Shown here: positions 1 through 5,695 of the stretch, piece after piece
Layout: every line of letters starts with the position of its first letter
Numbering within the stretch: position 1 is the first letter of the stretch
Source of the DNA: Ignavibacteriota bacterium
GTDB taxonomy: Bacteria > Bacteroidota > Ignavibacteria > Tepidaquicellales > Tepidaquicellaceae
DNA: 5,695 nt
NCBI GenBank assembly: GCA_003135995.1
Contig: PNBM01000380.1
Coordinates: 1 to 5,695, forward strand
Direction of reading: 5' to 3'
Position numbers and translations under genes: made by a program
Notes under the pieces: generated by a model
What the model saw: the letters and a program-made list of their open reading frames with translations, nothing else
Database searches by the model: none
What the model was told of the DNA's origin: nothing

Positions 1-573
1 TTATGGGCAAAATCAGACACCGGGGGTATAATACCAAATTCAATGGTATTAGATAAATACTCAAATATCTTCATGACAGGAGATGACAATGGTAGTAAAT
101 TCTATAGTGTCGAATATAATTCATCAGGTAATAAAATATGGAGTTATTATTATCCGCCCACATATCCCGCAAGAATATATTCAGGAATAAAAATATTATT
201 TGATAAATTTAATAATCTTTATATTTACGGAAGTTCACCCGATTCAGTTATATTGCTTAAATTTTCCACACTAACCGGAATAGAACAAAATTCGAATTTA
301 GTTCCACCATCTTGTAAACTATCTCAAAATTATCCGAATCCGTTTAATCCGATAACAAATATAAAGTATCAAGTACCAAGAAGCTCAAATGTAAAATTAA
401 TAATTTATAATATTCTCGGTAAAGAAGTTTCCACATTAGTTAATGAAAAAAAGCCATCAGGCACTTATGAAGTCAAATTTGACGGAACAAATAAATCGAG
501 CGGTGTATATTTTTATTCACTTTTTATTAATGAAGAAAAAATAGAAACAAAACGAATGCTATTTTTAAAGTAA
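1..573 (+). CDS. C-terminal part of a T9SS-secreted SBBP-type beta-propeller protein (5' truncated by window)
   Basis: The frame is open from the first base to TAA at 571-573, giving 190 codons, so the true start lies upstream; the ATG at 43 is an internal Met. Codons about 12-95 read as beta-propeller strands of the SBBP kind: a D-K-Y-S-N-I-F-M-T-G-D-D stretch followed by a Y-S-V-E-Y strand, then a second D-K-F-N-N-L-Y-I-Y-G unit. A short spacer leads to a complete type A T9SS sorting domain from codon 106 to the end (about 85 residues). That domain has the opening L-S-Q-N-Y-P-N-P-F-N-P, the central I-Y-N-I-L-G-K-E-V strand, the G-V-Y-F-Y strand and the terminal K-R-M-L-F-L-K. By family knowledge such a domain directs export across the outer membrane and is then cleaved or anchored. 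The propeller's ligand or function cannot be told from this fragment. The next gene lies 281 bases downstream on the same strand, beyond a probable terminator, so the two are likely separate transcription units. Confidence 0.93.
   Translation, partial: LWAKSDTGGIIPNSMVLDKYSNIFMTGDDNGSKFYSVEYNSSGNKIWSYYYPPTYPARIYSGIKILFDKFNNLYIYGSSPDSVILLKFSTLTGIEQNSNLVPPSCKLSQNYPNPFNPITNIKYQVPRSSNVKLIIYNILGKEVSTLVNEKKPSGTYEVKFDGTNKSSGVYFYSLFINEEKIETKRMLFLK
334..359 (+). repeat. Copy 1 of a 26-bp exact direct repeat within T9SS sorting-domain codons
   Basis: These bases encode P-N-P-F-N-P-I-T plus two bases and are identical to 5670-5695 at the right edge. Extending left to 319 (against 5655) gives 37 of 41 matches, with all four differences synonymous. 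The right copy is cut by the window, so the full repeat length is unknown. Confidence 0.9.
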
Positions 574-605
574 AAATAAAATAAGAAAAGAAATAAGAAT
601 AAATT

Positions 606-711
606 AAAATAGGGCAGAAATACCTTTAATAAAGACTAATAAATTAGTCATAGCGCTGCAAACGTATTTAAAGGTATTTTGTGTATATGAATTTTACTGC
701 CCTATTTTTTT
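606..711 (+). terminator. Large bipartite hairpin ending in a T-run: terminator or small structured RNA
   Basis: Two consecutive perfect 12-bp arms stack on each other: 606-617 pairs with 697-708, and 618-629 pairs with 668-679. The outer arm contains GGGCAG/CTGCCC, by far the most GC-rich pairing in the intergenic region, and its 3' side runs into seven T residues (705-711). The left arms are contiguous, while the right arms are separated by a 17-base one-sided bulge (680-696). The apical loop (630-667) carries a further hairpin at 634-649, GACTAA-TAAA-TTAGTC. The position, 33 bases after the stop codon of the upstream gene, suits rho-independent termination of that gene. The branched shape and size of about 105 nt exceed an ordinary terminator, so a small RNA or a short inverted-repeat element is also possible. 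Pairing is seen directly; function is inferred. Confidence 0.75.
634..649 (+). repeat. Small perfect inverted repeat inside the intergenic structure
   Basis: GACTAA and TTAGTC flank a TAAA tetraloop (6 bp; a seventh A-T pair would leave a two-base loop). It sits in the apical loop of the larger hairpin and would form a separate branch in the RNA. It could equally be a dyad protein-binding site in DNA. Base pairing is certain; the biological role is unknown. Confidence 0.6.
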
Positions 712-854
712 AAATTAATTTTAAAAAAGCTTAGAATAAAGGATAAATCTACTCTAAAATTTTAAGAAAAGTAGTCAATAGCTCAAGAGATAACTGTATT
801 TCGCTAGTAATTCTTAATTTAGATCTTTTTTTGATAATTTAAAAATTAATTGAA
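712..854 (+). other. AT-rich leader before the large secreted-protein gene; no convincing promoter seen
   Basis: This 143-base stretch separates the T-run from the ATG at 855 and must hold the promoter of the large gene if that gene is not read through from upstream. I found neither a good sigma-70 pair nor a clear Bacteroidota-type TTTG / TAnnTTTG pair. The bases just before the start are A/T only apart from one G and carry no Shine-Dalgarno sequence, which is usual in Bacteroidota-like genomes. A short palindrome, TAAAATTTTA at 755-764, lies inside it but is within what AT-rich DNA yields by chance. Confidence 0.5.
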
Positions 855-914
855 ATGAAAAATTTAATTAAAGTTCTACTCGTTTTTTTTATTCTTACCG
901 GAATAACTTATTCT
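855..914 (+). other. Sec signal peptide coding segment of the giant protein
   Basis: Twenty residues start M-K-N-L-I-K, continue with a hydrophobic run (V-L-L-V-F-F-I-L-T-G-I) and end T-Y-S before Q21, a cleavage pattern common in Bacteroidota/Ignavibacteria exported proteins. There is no lipobox Cys, so this is signal peptidase I type and not a lipoprotein. T9SS substrates need Sec export first, so this agrees with the sorting domain at the other end. Confidence 0.85.
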
Positions 915-3900
915 CAACCAATTCCATTTTTACCAACAACTTTTAGATCTCTAAATTTTCAATCTGCCGGATTTGTCACTGAAGTAATTCCTGCAATAAA
1001 TACAACAGGAGATTTAAATCAACAAGTATTGTACGCCAAGACAGATGTTGGCGGAATATATAAAAGTTCAGATAATGGCGTAACATGGACACTTATTACA
1101 ACTTATCATGAATCAGATGGAACTGTTGCATTTTCAGAATATATAATTGCTGGTTTTGCTGTAAACCCATATTACCAACAAAATAACGAAAATGGTAAAA
1201 ACGAATTATTGGTAGCTTGGGGCGATATACCAACAGAAGCATCAAATTCAAATATTCACTATCAATGTATTTGGAGATCGACTGACGGAGGTTTAAGCTG
1301 GTATAAAAGTAACATACCATATCCCCCAAATGGGCCTGGTGTGTTATTCCAAGGGGATAATCTACAAACAAAAGTAGGCGGAGAGTGCATTTTGTATGAC
1401 CCTCGTTCTGGTCAGCAAAACAGAGTATTCATGGGTGGAATTGATCCAAATGGAGGAAGTCCAAGCTTATTTATGAGTTTAGATAATGGAGCAAATTTTA
1501 CTAATTTACAAACCATTTTTCAAGCTGTTTCACAAGATACAATTGTTTGTATAGCAATGAACTGGAATAGAGATGAAATTTTTATAGGAACCGCAAAAGG
1601 CATTTATAAAAGTCAGGGGTTTGATTTAAATACACCAAAACCATTTTTTAAAATGACAGTTCCGTCTGGAATTGGTGGAAAAAATGTAAGGAAAATATTG
1701 ATGAAAAATGATGGAAAAGTATTCATTGCTTTTGGTACAAACGATAATTTTTATGTAGAGGGCGGTGGCATATGTTTATATGACACAAATAACACTTCTC
1801 AACTTTGGACAGATTTAACCGGAGATTTTGGTACTTATAATGCAAGCAAAGAAAATTACTTTTGTATGCTAACATTTGCAGATGAACCTACTGAATCCAT
1901 TCTACTTTCTGGAAGACTAAACAATCCAATAAGAAAATCTACAAACGATGGACTTAACTGGGGTGGCGAAGCAAATGGATGGGATAATAATTATATTTAT
2001 TTACAATATTCACAAAATCAACAAGATATATATAATTTTCCAAATCATCAATTTCGAAATCCTTTAATTACAGGAGATGAAGGATTTACTTATATGTTCG
2101 GGGGTCTGAATTCTTTAGTTAAAAATCCAAATAATTGCACAAATTGTGGAAATACATGGTATGTTAGTGGAGGTGCGGGATTAAGAATTACAACAAGTGC
2201 AAATACTCCGGCTCCGAGTTCAGATATATTTGATGGTTTGTCACCAGCACAATGGTATTATTCAGGTACTGGCAATCCTCCTTCAACCTATCAAAGTATG
2301 CCTGTTATATATGATTTTACATTTGAACAAAATCCACTGTCTGCGTCTTCTCGCGTGGTTTATATACCTATGGCTGACTGGACTATGGCCTGGACGTATC
2401 AACCAAATTTACTGGATAATAATAATACGCGTTTATTTTATGATAATCAAATTACGAGAAGTACTAATCCAAATAATCATAATACCTGGGCATCAAATAT
2501 TACGAGATGTTTAATGGCTGCTCATTCTGATCCGGGAGAAATATGGACTTATAATATCGGAACAGATACTTATGACCCATCAGGCGACTATAAACAAACT
2601 GCTGTATTATACAAAAGAGTAAAAACATCTTCGGGTATAAATACCCCTACTCGCTCACAACAAGATCCAATTTTAAATACTGATAATCGCGCTATTGTCG
2701 ATGGTTTAATTTTTGATTATAATTATAATCCGCAAATCGTAAATGATATGATGATAGTTTTATTAGGAACAATAAAATATCAAGATCCTCCGCTGCCTAC
2801 TGATATAGGTATTTACTGGACTACAGATCAAGGTATTAATTTTACTAAAGCGAATGTCAATCTACCAAGCACTGTTTCGGGATACAATACTGCAACACAA
2901 TTTGGAAACTCTATAATCCCATCTTTGAGGGCAGATCCTCAATTTGGATATTTATATTCGGATCAATTTAATTTTGCTATTGGCAATAATCAAGTTGGTT
3001 CAAAAAACCCTTATTTATATATTTATTTACCCCTCGGAGGCATGTTTTATTCAGCCGATGGTGGGAAGAATTGGGCTTATACGTTAACACCATCAGCAAC
3101 TTTGAATCCAGGTTGTTTAAGATATTTAACTTCTAATCAATTATTATTAACCATTCAAGGCCAAGGTTTATTTTATGGTTATTTAAACAGTGATGGAACA
3201 ATTAATTCATGGAAAGCAAATTATGATGGATTCACAGAAGCTTCACAGGTTGAAGTAAAAGATAATATATGGGTCATTTTTGGAAAGAAATCGGGTGATT
3301 TATTTCCCCGATTATACAAAACAACCAATTATGGAAATAATTGGACTCATATTGCAGATGGATTAAGAGGTGTAAGAGCTATGAGAATTGATCCATTAAC
3401 TCTTGATTTATTCATTGGAACAACTGGACTTGGAACTCTTGTTTATAATGATCTTAGTCCCACCCAGCCGATCTTTGTAAAAAATAATCTTAATATTTCT
3501 TTTAATACATATTTTATGCATGATATTGAAATTGACAGCGGAGGCGTTTTAAATCTATCGGGAAATATTAGCTTTAAAATGGCACAGGATAAAAGAATTT
3601 ACGTGAAAGAAGGCGGGAAACTTGTTGCCAATAATGTTACATTTAACTGTCTTGATTCGACTCAAAAATGGCAGGGAATATATTTTGAAAATTCTGAGGA
3701 TTCTTGTATAGTTCAAAATTGTACCATTAATAATGCGACTTTACCGATTGAAATTAAAAATGATGAAGATAATATTTTGAATGAAAAAATTATCTCGAAT
3801 AACGTATTCAATTGTCAATTTAACAATGATTATACTATTTTTTCTGCTAATTCTTTGAATTTGAAAATCGAAGGAAATCAGTTCAACATGAAAACCGGAA

Positions 3901-5695
3901 CTTCTAATACAACAGGAATCTATGTTAAAAATAATATCAACTATTATAGTATGGGGTTAGGAGATCCTGCTATAATAAAAATTATTGGAAATACCTTTAA
4001 TGACGGAAACACATCGTTAATATTAACAAGTTATGCAACTTTAAGAACTCCTTATTATATTGCCGGAAATACATTTACAGGAAATTCCGTTCAATATAAT
4101 TTAATTGGAAGAATGATGACAGGCCGAATCAGAAATAATAATTTTTCAAGCAGTAGTACAACAAATCCTATCTATCTCGACCAGAGCGACCCGGATTTCT
4201 ATCAAAACACAATTAACGGAAGCGGTACGACGGTTATTCTGGATGCAAATTCATTTGCCAACCTTGCACCTTTATCTGATGAAAATAATTTTTACTGGTA
4301 TGGTGGATTAAATAATTTAACTTCGGCAAATGCGGGAAACATAATTATTGCTGATGCCGGTAATGCCTTTACTAATAACGGTGCGAATATATTCAGTAAA
4401 AATTCAAGTAATTCATATTATCATATTTCAGGTATATTTGATACGACAGAGAATTTATATTCGGCAAGAAATAATGGCTGGTGCCCGGGACAGTTACCTT
4501 ATAATTATTTATGGTCAACATATAATCCCTCAATTAACACAGATTACAATGGCTATTTTAGCAATTGTATTTACAATAATAATAATGTTCAAATCACCGG
4601 CTTGCAAATTGTTAATAAAGGACAGGGAATTTATGATACCATATATTATGGACCCAATAATTCTCAGCAACCACCTCCGGATGAACTGCTTAACACTCAA
4701 GCAAACCAGTATTATTATGCATATCAATACCTCGATGCGATTATTAATTATAAATCTTTGATCGATAGTTTCCCCGGAAATGGAAACGTGAACGGTGGTG
4801 GAGTATTATATAATTTATATGATGCGTATGAAGCCCTTGATACAGGAAGCACTCAATCTTACACCGATAACCTTTATAGCGATTTAGAAAATTATTTGAA
4901 TGCAAAAATTCAGAGTAACAATTATACAGAACAATTTAATGACATTGCCTATTATTTAATAAATATATGTAAAGCAAACGAACAAAAATATCAGGAATCG
5001 CTCACGGGATTTCAGTTTATAGCAATGTATCATCCTGATGCTGAAGTAAGATTGCTGGCATCTTGGGATGCTTCGGAAGTCGAAGACTTAATGAATCAAT
5101 CGGCCGGAGAAGGAAAAGAATTGAGTGAATTGGAATTTAAGAATAAATTGCTTTCCAAATTCGATGTTATGGTCGGTAAAGATTCAACAATGAGGATGAT
5201 AAAAAGAATCTTTGATTCAAGAAATAAAGAAATAGAAGATAATATTAAATCTGGAAATAACTCGCTTGTCCCCAAAGAGGAATCAAAAAATCAAATAATT
5301 AATAGTGATAATTTTAACAAATTAACGAATCCTATTAGCGGACAGAAGATAAATCTAAAATCAAAAGGTAATGAAGGTTCAAAGAGTAAAATCGAAGAAA
5401 ATGAAAAATCTCAAAATGGCTCAAAGAATAAAAATATAATTAGTTCAAACTCTTCAAAAAAGAAAATTCAAATAGATTCCAAACGTAGAACAGAATTAAT
5501 TACAAGAGCCGAAAACAACCTGAGAATATCTAATAGCTTGACGGAAAAACAAAAAGTAATCAAACAGAAAGAAGATATTTTGTTACTGGCAGGATTACAC
5601 TCTAAAGATCAAAATTCAGAAGACACTAAGAATAACCTTCCGACTGTTTATAATTTGTCACAAAATTACCCGAATCCGTTTAATCCGATAACAAA
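855..5695 (+). CDS. Giant T9SS-secreted protein: GH74-like Asp-box propeller, parallel beta-helix, helical segment, sorting domain (3' truncated by window)
   Basis: I read this frame through codon by codon and found no stop across 1613 complete codons. A TAA at 840-842 lies in frame just upstream, so ATG 855 is the first start. Residues 1-20 form a signal peptide (basic M-K-N-L-I-K, hydrophobic core, probable cleavage Y-S|Q). Residues 21-870 hold seven Asp-boxes (S/T-x-D/N-x-G-x-x-W/F) at 71, 142, 208, 362, 656, 733 and 823. GH74 hallmarks are K-T-D-V-G-G-I-Y around D64, G-D-N-L-Q-T-K-V-G-G-E at 167-177, and P-M-A-D-W-T around D508. D64 and D508 match by position the two catalytic Asp of GH74 endo-xyloglucanases. 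Residues 872 to about 1270 are a parallel beta-helix with I-x-G-N-x-F rungs. Residues about 1277-1410 are helical and TPR-like, ending in A-S-W-D-A-S-E-V-E-D. Residues about 1475-1598 are a charged K/S/N/E linker. L-S-Q-N-Y-P-N-P-F-N-P-I-T (1601-1613) begins the T9SS domain. Secretion is confident; polysaccharide hydrolysis is inferred, and a non-catalytic binding propeller remains possible. Confidence 0.95.
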   Translation, partial: MKNLIKVLLVFFILTGITYSQPIPFLPTTFRSLNFQSAGFVTEVIPAINTTGDLNQQVLYAKTDVGGIYKSSDNGVTWTLITTYHESDGTVAFSEYIIAGFAVNPYYQQNNENGKNELLVAWGDIPTEASNSNIHYQCIWRSTDGGLSWYKSNIPYPPNGPGVLFQGDNLQTKVGGECILYDPRSGQQNRVFMGGIDPNGGSPSLFMSLDNGANFTNLQTIFQAVSQDTIVCIAMNWNRDEIFIGTAKGIYKSQGFDLNTPKPFFKMTVPSGIGGKNVRKILMKNDGKVFIAFGTNDNFYVEGGGICLYDTNNTSQLWTDLTGDFGTYNASKENYFCMLTFADEPTESILLSGRLNNPIRKSTNDGLNWGGEANGWDNNYIYLQYSQNQQDIYNFPNHQFRNPLITGDEGFTYMFGGLNSLVKNPNNCTNCGNTWYVSGGAGLRITTSANTPAPSSDIFDGLSPAQWYYSGTGNPPSTYQSMPVIYDFTFEQNPLSASSRVVYIPMADWTMAWTYQPNLLDNNNTRLFYDNQITRSTNPNNHNTWASNITRCLMAAHSDPGEIWTYNIGTDTYDPSGDYKQTAVLYKRVKTSSGINTPTRSQQDPILNTDNRAIVDGLIFDYNYNPQIVNDMMIVLLGTIKYQDPPLPTDIGIYWTTDQGINFTKANVNLPSTVSGYNTATQFGNSIIPSLRADPQFGYLYSDQFNFAIGNNQVGSKNPYLYIYLPLGGMFYSADGGKNWAYTLTPSATLNPGCLRYLTSNQLLLTIQGQGLFYGYLNSDGTINSWKANYDGFTEASQVEVKDNIWVIFGKKSGDLFPRLYKTTNYGNNWTHIADGLRGVRAMRIDPLTLDLFIGTTGLGTLVYNDLSPTQPIFVKNNLNISFNTYFMHDIEIDSGGVLNLSGNISFKMAQDKRIYVKEGGKLVANNVTFNCLDSTQKWQGIYFENSEDSCIVQNCTINNATLPIEIKNDEDNILNEKIISNNVFNCQFNNDYTIFSANSLNLKIEGNQFNMKTGTSNTTGIYVKNNINYYSMGLGDPAIIKIIGNTFNDGNTSLILTSYATLRTPYYIAGNTFTGNSVQYNLIGRMMTGRIRNNNFSSSSTTNPIYLDQSDPDFYQNTINGSGTTVILDANSFANLAPLSDENNFYWYGGLNNLTSANAGNIIIADAGNAFTNNGANIFSKNSSNSYYHISGIFDTTENLYSARNNGWCPGQLPYNYLWSTYNPSINTDYNGYFSNCIYNNNNVQITGLQIVNKGQGIYDTIYYGPNNSQQPPPDELLNTQANQYYYAYQYLDAIINYKSLIDSFPGNGNVNGGGVLYNLYDAYEALDTGSTQSYTDNLYSDLENYLNAKIQSNNYTEQFNDIAYYLINICKANEQKYQESLTGFQFIAMYHPDAEVRLLASWDASEVEDLMNQSAGEGKELSELEFKNKLLSKFDVMVGKDSTMRMIKRIFDSRNKEIEDNIKSGNNSLVPKEESKNQIINSDNFNKLTNPISGQKINLKSKGNEGSKSKIEENEKSQNGSKNKNIISSNSSKKKIQIDSKRRTELITRAENNLRISNSLTEKQKVIKQKEDILLLAGLHSKDQNSEDTKNNLPTVYNLSQNYPNPFNPIT
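915..3464 (+). other. GH74-like / sortilin-like Asp-box propeller region
   Basis: This is about 850 residues (21-870), a little longer than the roughly 730 usual for the two tandem seven-bladed propellers of GH74. The order of landmarks follows GH74: T-D-V-G-G near the N-terminus, then an R-S-T-D-G-G-L-S-W blade (140-149), then the G-G-E-C-I-L-Y-D-P segment (175-183), then a G-G-G-I-C-L-Y-D-T strand, an R-K-S-T-N-D-G-L-N-W blade (360-369), and the A-D-W-T-M-A-W segment holding D508. The 444-residue gap between D64 and D508 is near the roughly 410 residues I recall between the catalytic Asp pair of Clostridium thermocellum Xgh74A. A C-T-N-C pair at 428-431 could form a local disulfide. Confidence 0.7.
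3468..4670 (+). other. Right-handed parallel beta-helix region
   Basis: From residue 872 the Asp-boxes stop and the sequence becomes short beta strands with Asn ladders. It opens with E-G-G-K-L-V-A-N-N-V-T-F (919-930), a typical first-rung sequence. Rung motifs follow: N-N-V-F (982-985), I-E-G-N-Q-F (1005-1010), I-I-G-N-T-F (1043-1048), I-A-G-N-T-F (1069-1074), I-R-N-N-N-F (1092-1097) and Y-Q-N-T-I (1116-1120). Most lie 23-26 residues apart, one helix turn, with one 38-residue step suggesting an inserted loop. The fold is used by pectate-lyase-like enzymes and by adhesins. No catalytic signature is evident, so the role (binding, stalk or lyase) is open. Confidence 0.75.
4680..5084 (+). other. 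Alpha-helical, TPR-like segment after the beta-helix
   Basis: Residues 1276-1410 change from Asn/Gly-rich beta sequence to amphipathic helices. They include D-E-L-L-N-T-Q-A, a Y-Y-Y-A-Y-Q-Y-L-D-A-I-I-N-Y-K helix, a Y-N-L-Y-D-A-Y-E-A-L-D helix, a D-I-A-Y-Y-L-I-N-I helix, and finally the P-D-A-E-V-R-L-L-A-S-W-D segment. Paired aromatic helices of this size resemble tetratricopeptide-like repeats, but I cannot assign a repeat register. The segment probably acts as a spacer or as a protein-contact module near the cell surface. Confidence 0.5.
5277..5648 (+). other. Low-complexity K/S/N/E-rich linker before the sorting domain
   Basis: Residues about 1475-1598 consist largely of Lys, Ser, Asn, Glu and Gln, with runs such as K-S-K-G-N-E-G-S-K-S-K and S-S-N-S-S-K-K-K-I, and no Trp or Cys. 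It contains one short helix-like piece (R-R-T-E-L-I-T-R-A-E-N-N-L). Most of it should be disordered. T9SS cargo often has a flexible spacer before the sorting domain, but about 125 residues is long. Confidence 0.7.
5670..5695 (+). repeat. Copy 2 of the 26-bp exact direct repeat (runs to window edge)
   Basis: This copy is identical to 334-359 and in the same reading phase of its gene. It starts the sorting domain of the giant protein, which must continue beyond the window for roughly 70-75 more residues if it matches the upstream gene. Confidence 0.9.

Noticed and set aside
43..45. ATG at 43 as the true start of the first gene
   Set aside because: The frame is open to the first base with propeller-like sequence continuing upstream of this Met, and there is no signal peptide after it, which a T9SS cargo protein needs.
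606..711. Retron msr-msd, tracrRNA or riboswitch
   Set aside because: No reverse transcriptase, Cas gene or CRISPR repeat is in the window, and I recognise no conserved riboswitch core. The downstream gene is a secreted protein starting almost 150 bases beyond the T-run.
772..800. Weak sigma-70-like pair (TAGTCA, 17 bases, TGTATT)
   Set aside because: Both boxes depart from consensus and the organism group probably uses a different promoter pattern; in DNA this AT-rich such matches are expected by chance.
1096..1371. Open frame of 91 codons on the minus strand
   Set aside because: It lies wholly opposite the propeller coding region, where the + frame has clear Asp-boxes and GH74-like motifs, and its own sequence shows no recognisable domain.
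2197..2514. Open frame of 105 codons on the plus strand in another phase
   Set aside because: It is rich in Ile/Leu as expected from shifted reading of AT-rich DNA and overlaps the propeller frame, which continues unbroken through it.
3459..3480. Frameshift or gene boundary between propeller and beta-helix
   Set aside because: The reading frame runs through without a stop or phase change, and the sorting motif at the far end is in the same phase as the ATG at 855.
4348..4761. Overlapping plus-strand (137 codons) and minus-strand (4530-4727) open frames
   Set aside because: Both fall inside the beta-helix and helical coding region; their Ile/Met-rich products look like shadows of that frame.

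Overview
This is a low-GC, AT-rich stretch from what looks like a free-living member of the Ignavibacteria / Bacteroidota-Chlorobiota lineage. The main reason is the C-terminal signature N-Y-P-N-P-F-N-P, the hallmark of type IX secretion system (T9SS) type A sorting domains in Ignavibacteria and relatives. It appears in both genes here. The A-rich leader without a Shine-Dalgarno sequence before the large gene fits the same group. The taxonomic call is inference; no marker gene is present.

The layout is simple and all on the + strand. Positions 1-573 are the 3' end of a gene that begins before the window. It encodes a beta-propeller-like (SBBP-type) tail followed by a complete T9SS sorting domain. 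Positions 574-854 are intergenic. They hold a strong bipartite inverted repeat with an internal hairpin, ending in a T-run (606-711), then an AT-rich leader in which I recognise no promoter. From 855 to the right edge runs one uninterrupted reading frame of 1613 complete codons with no stop. It is a giant secreted multidomain protein cut by the window end just inside its own sorting domain.

The giant protein reads, in order: signal peptide; a seven-Asp-box propeller region of about 850 residues that resembles GH74 xyloglucanases and keeps an Asp at both positions expected for catalysis; a right-handed parallel beta-helix with N-x-F rungs every 23-26 residues; a short alpha-helical (TPR-like) segment; a Lys/Ser/Asn/Glu-rich linker; and the T9SS signal. 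Both products should cross the inner membrane by Sec and the outer membrane by T9SS, ending on the cell surface or outside. A role in binding or degrading plant-type polysaccharide is a reasonable inference for the second, not a demonstrated one.

The points most worth a second look are the GH74-like propeller fused to a beta-helix, an abrupt change in codon choice at that fusion point, the structured intergenic element, and a 26-base exact DNA repeat shared by the two sorting-domain coding regions. I see no CRISPR array, tRNA, rRNA, transposase or defence system.
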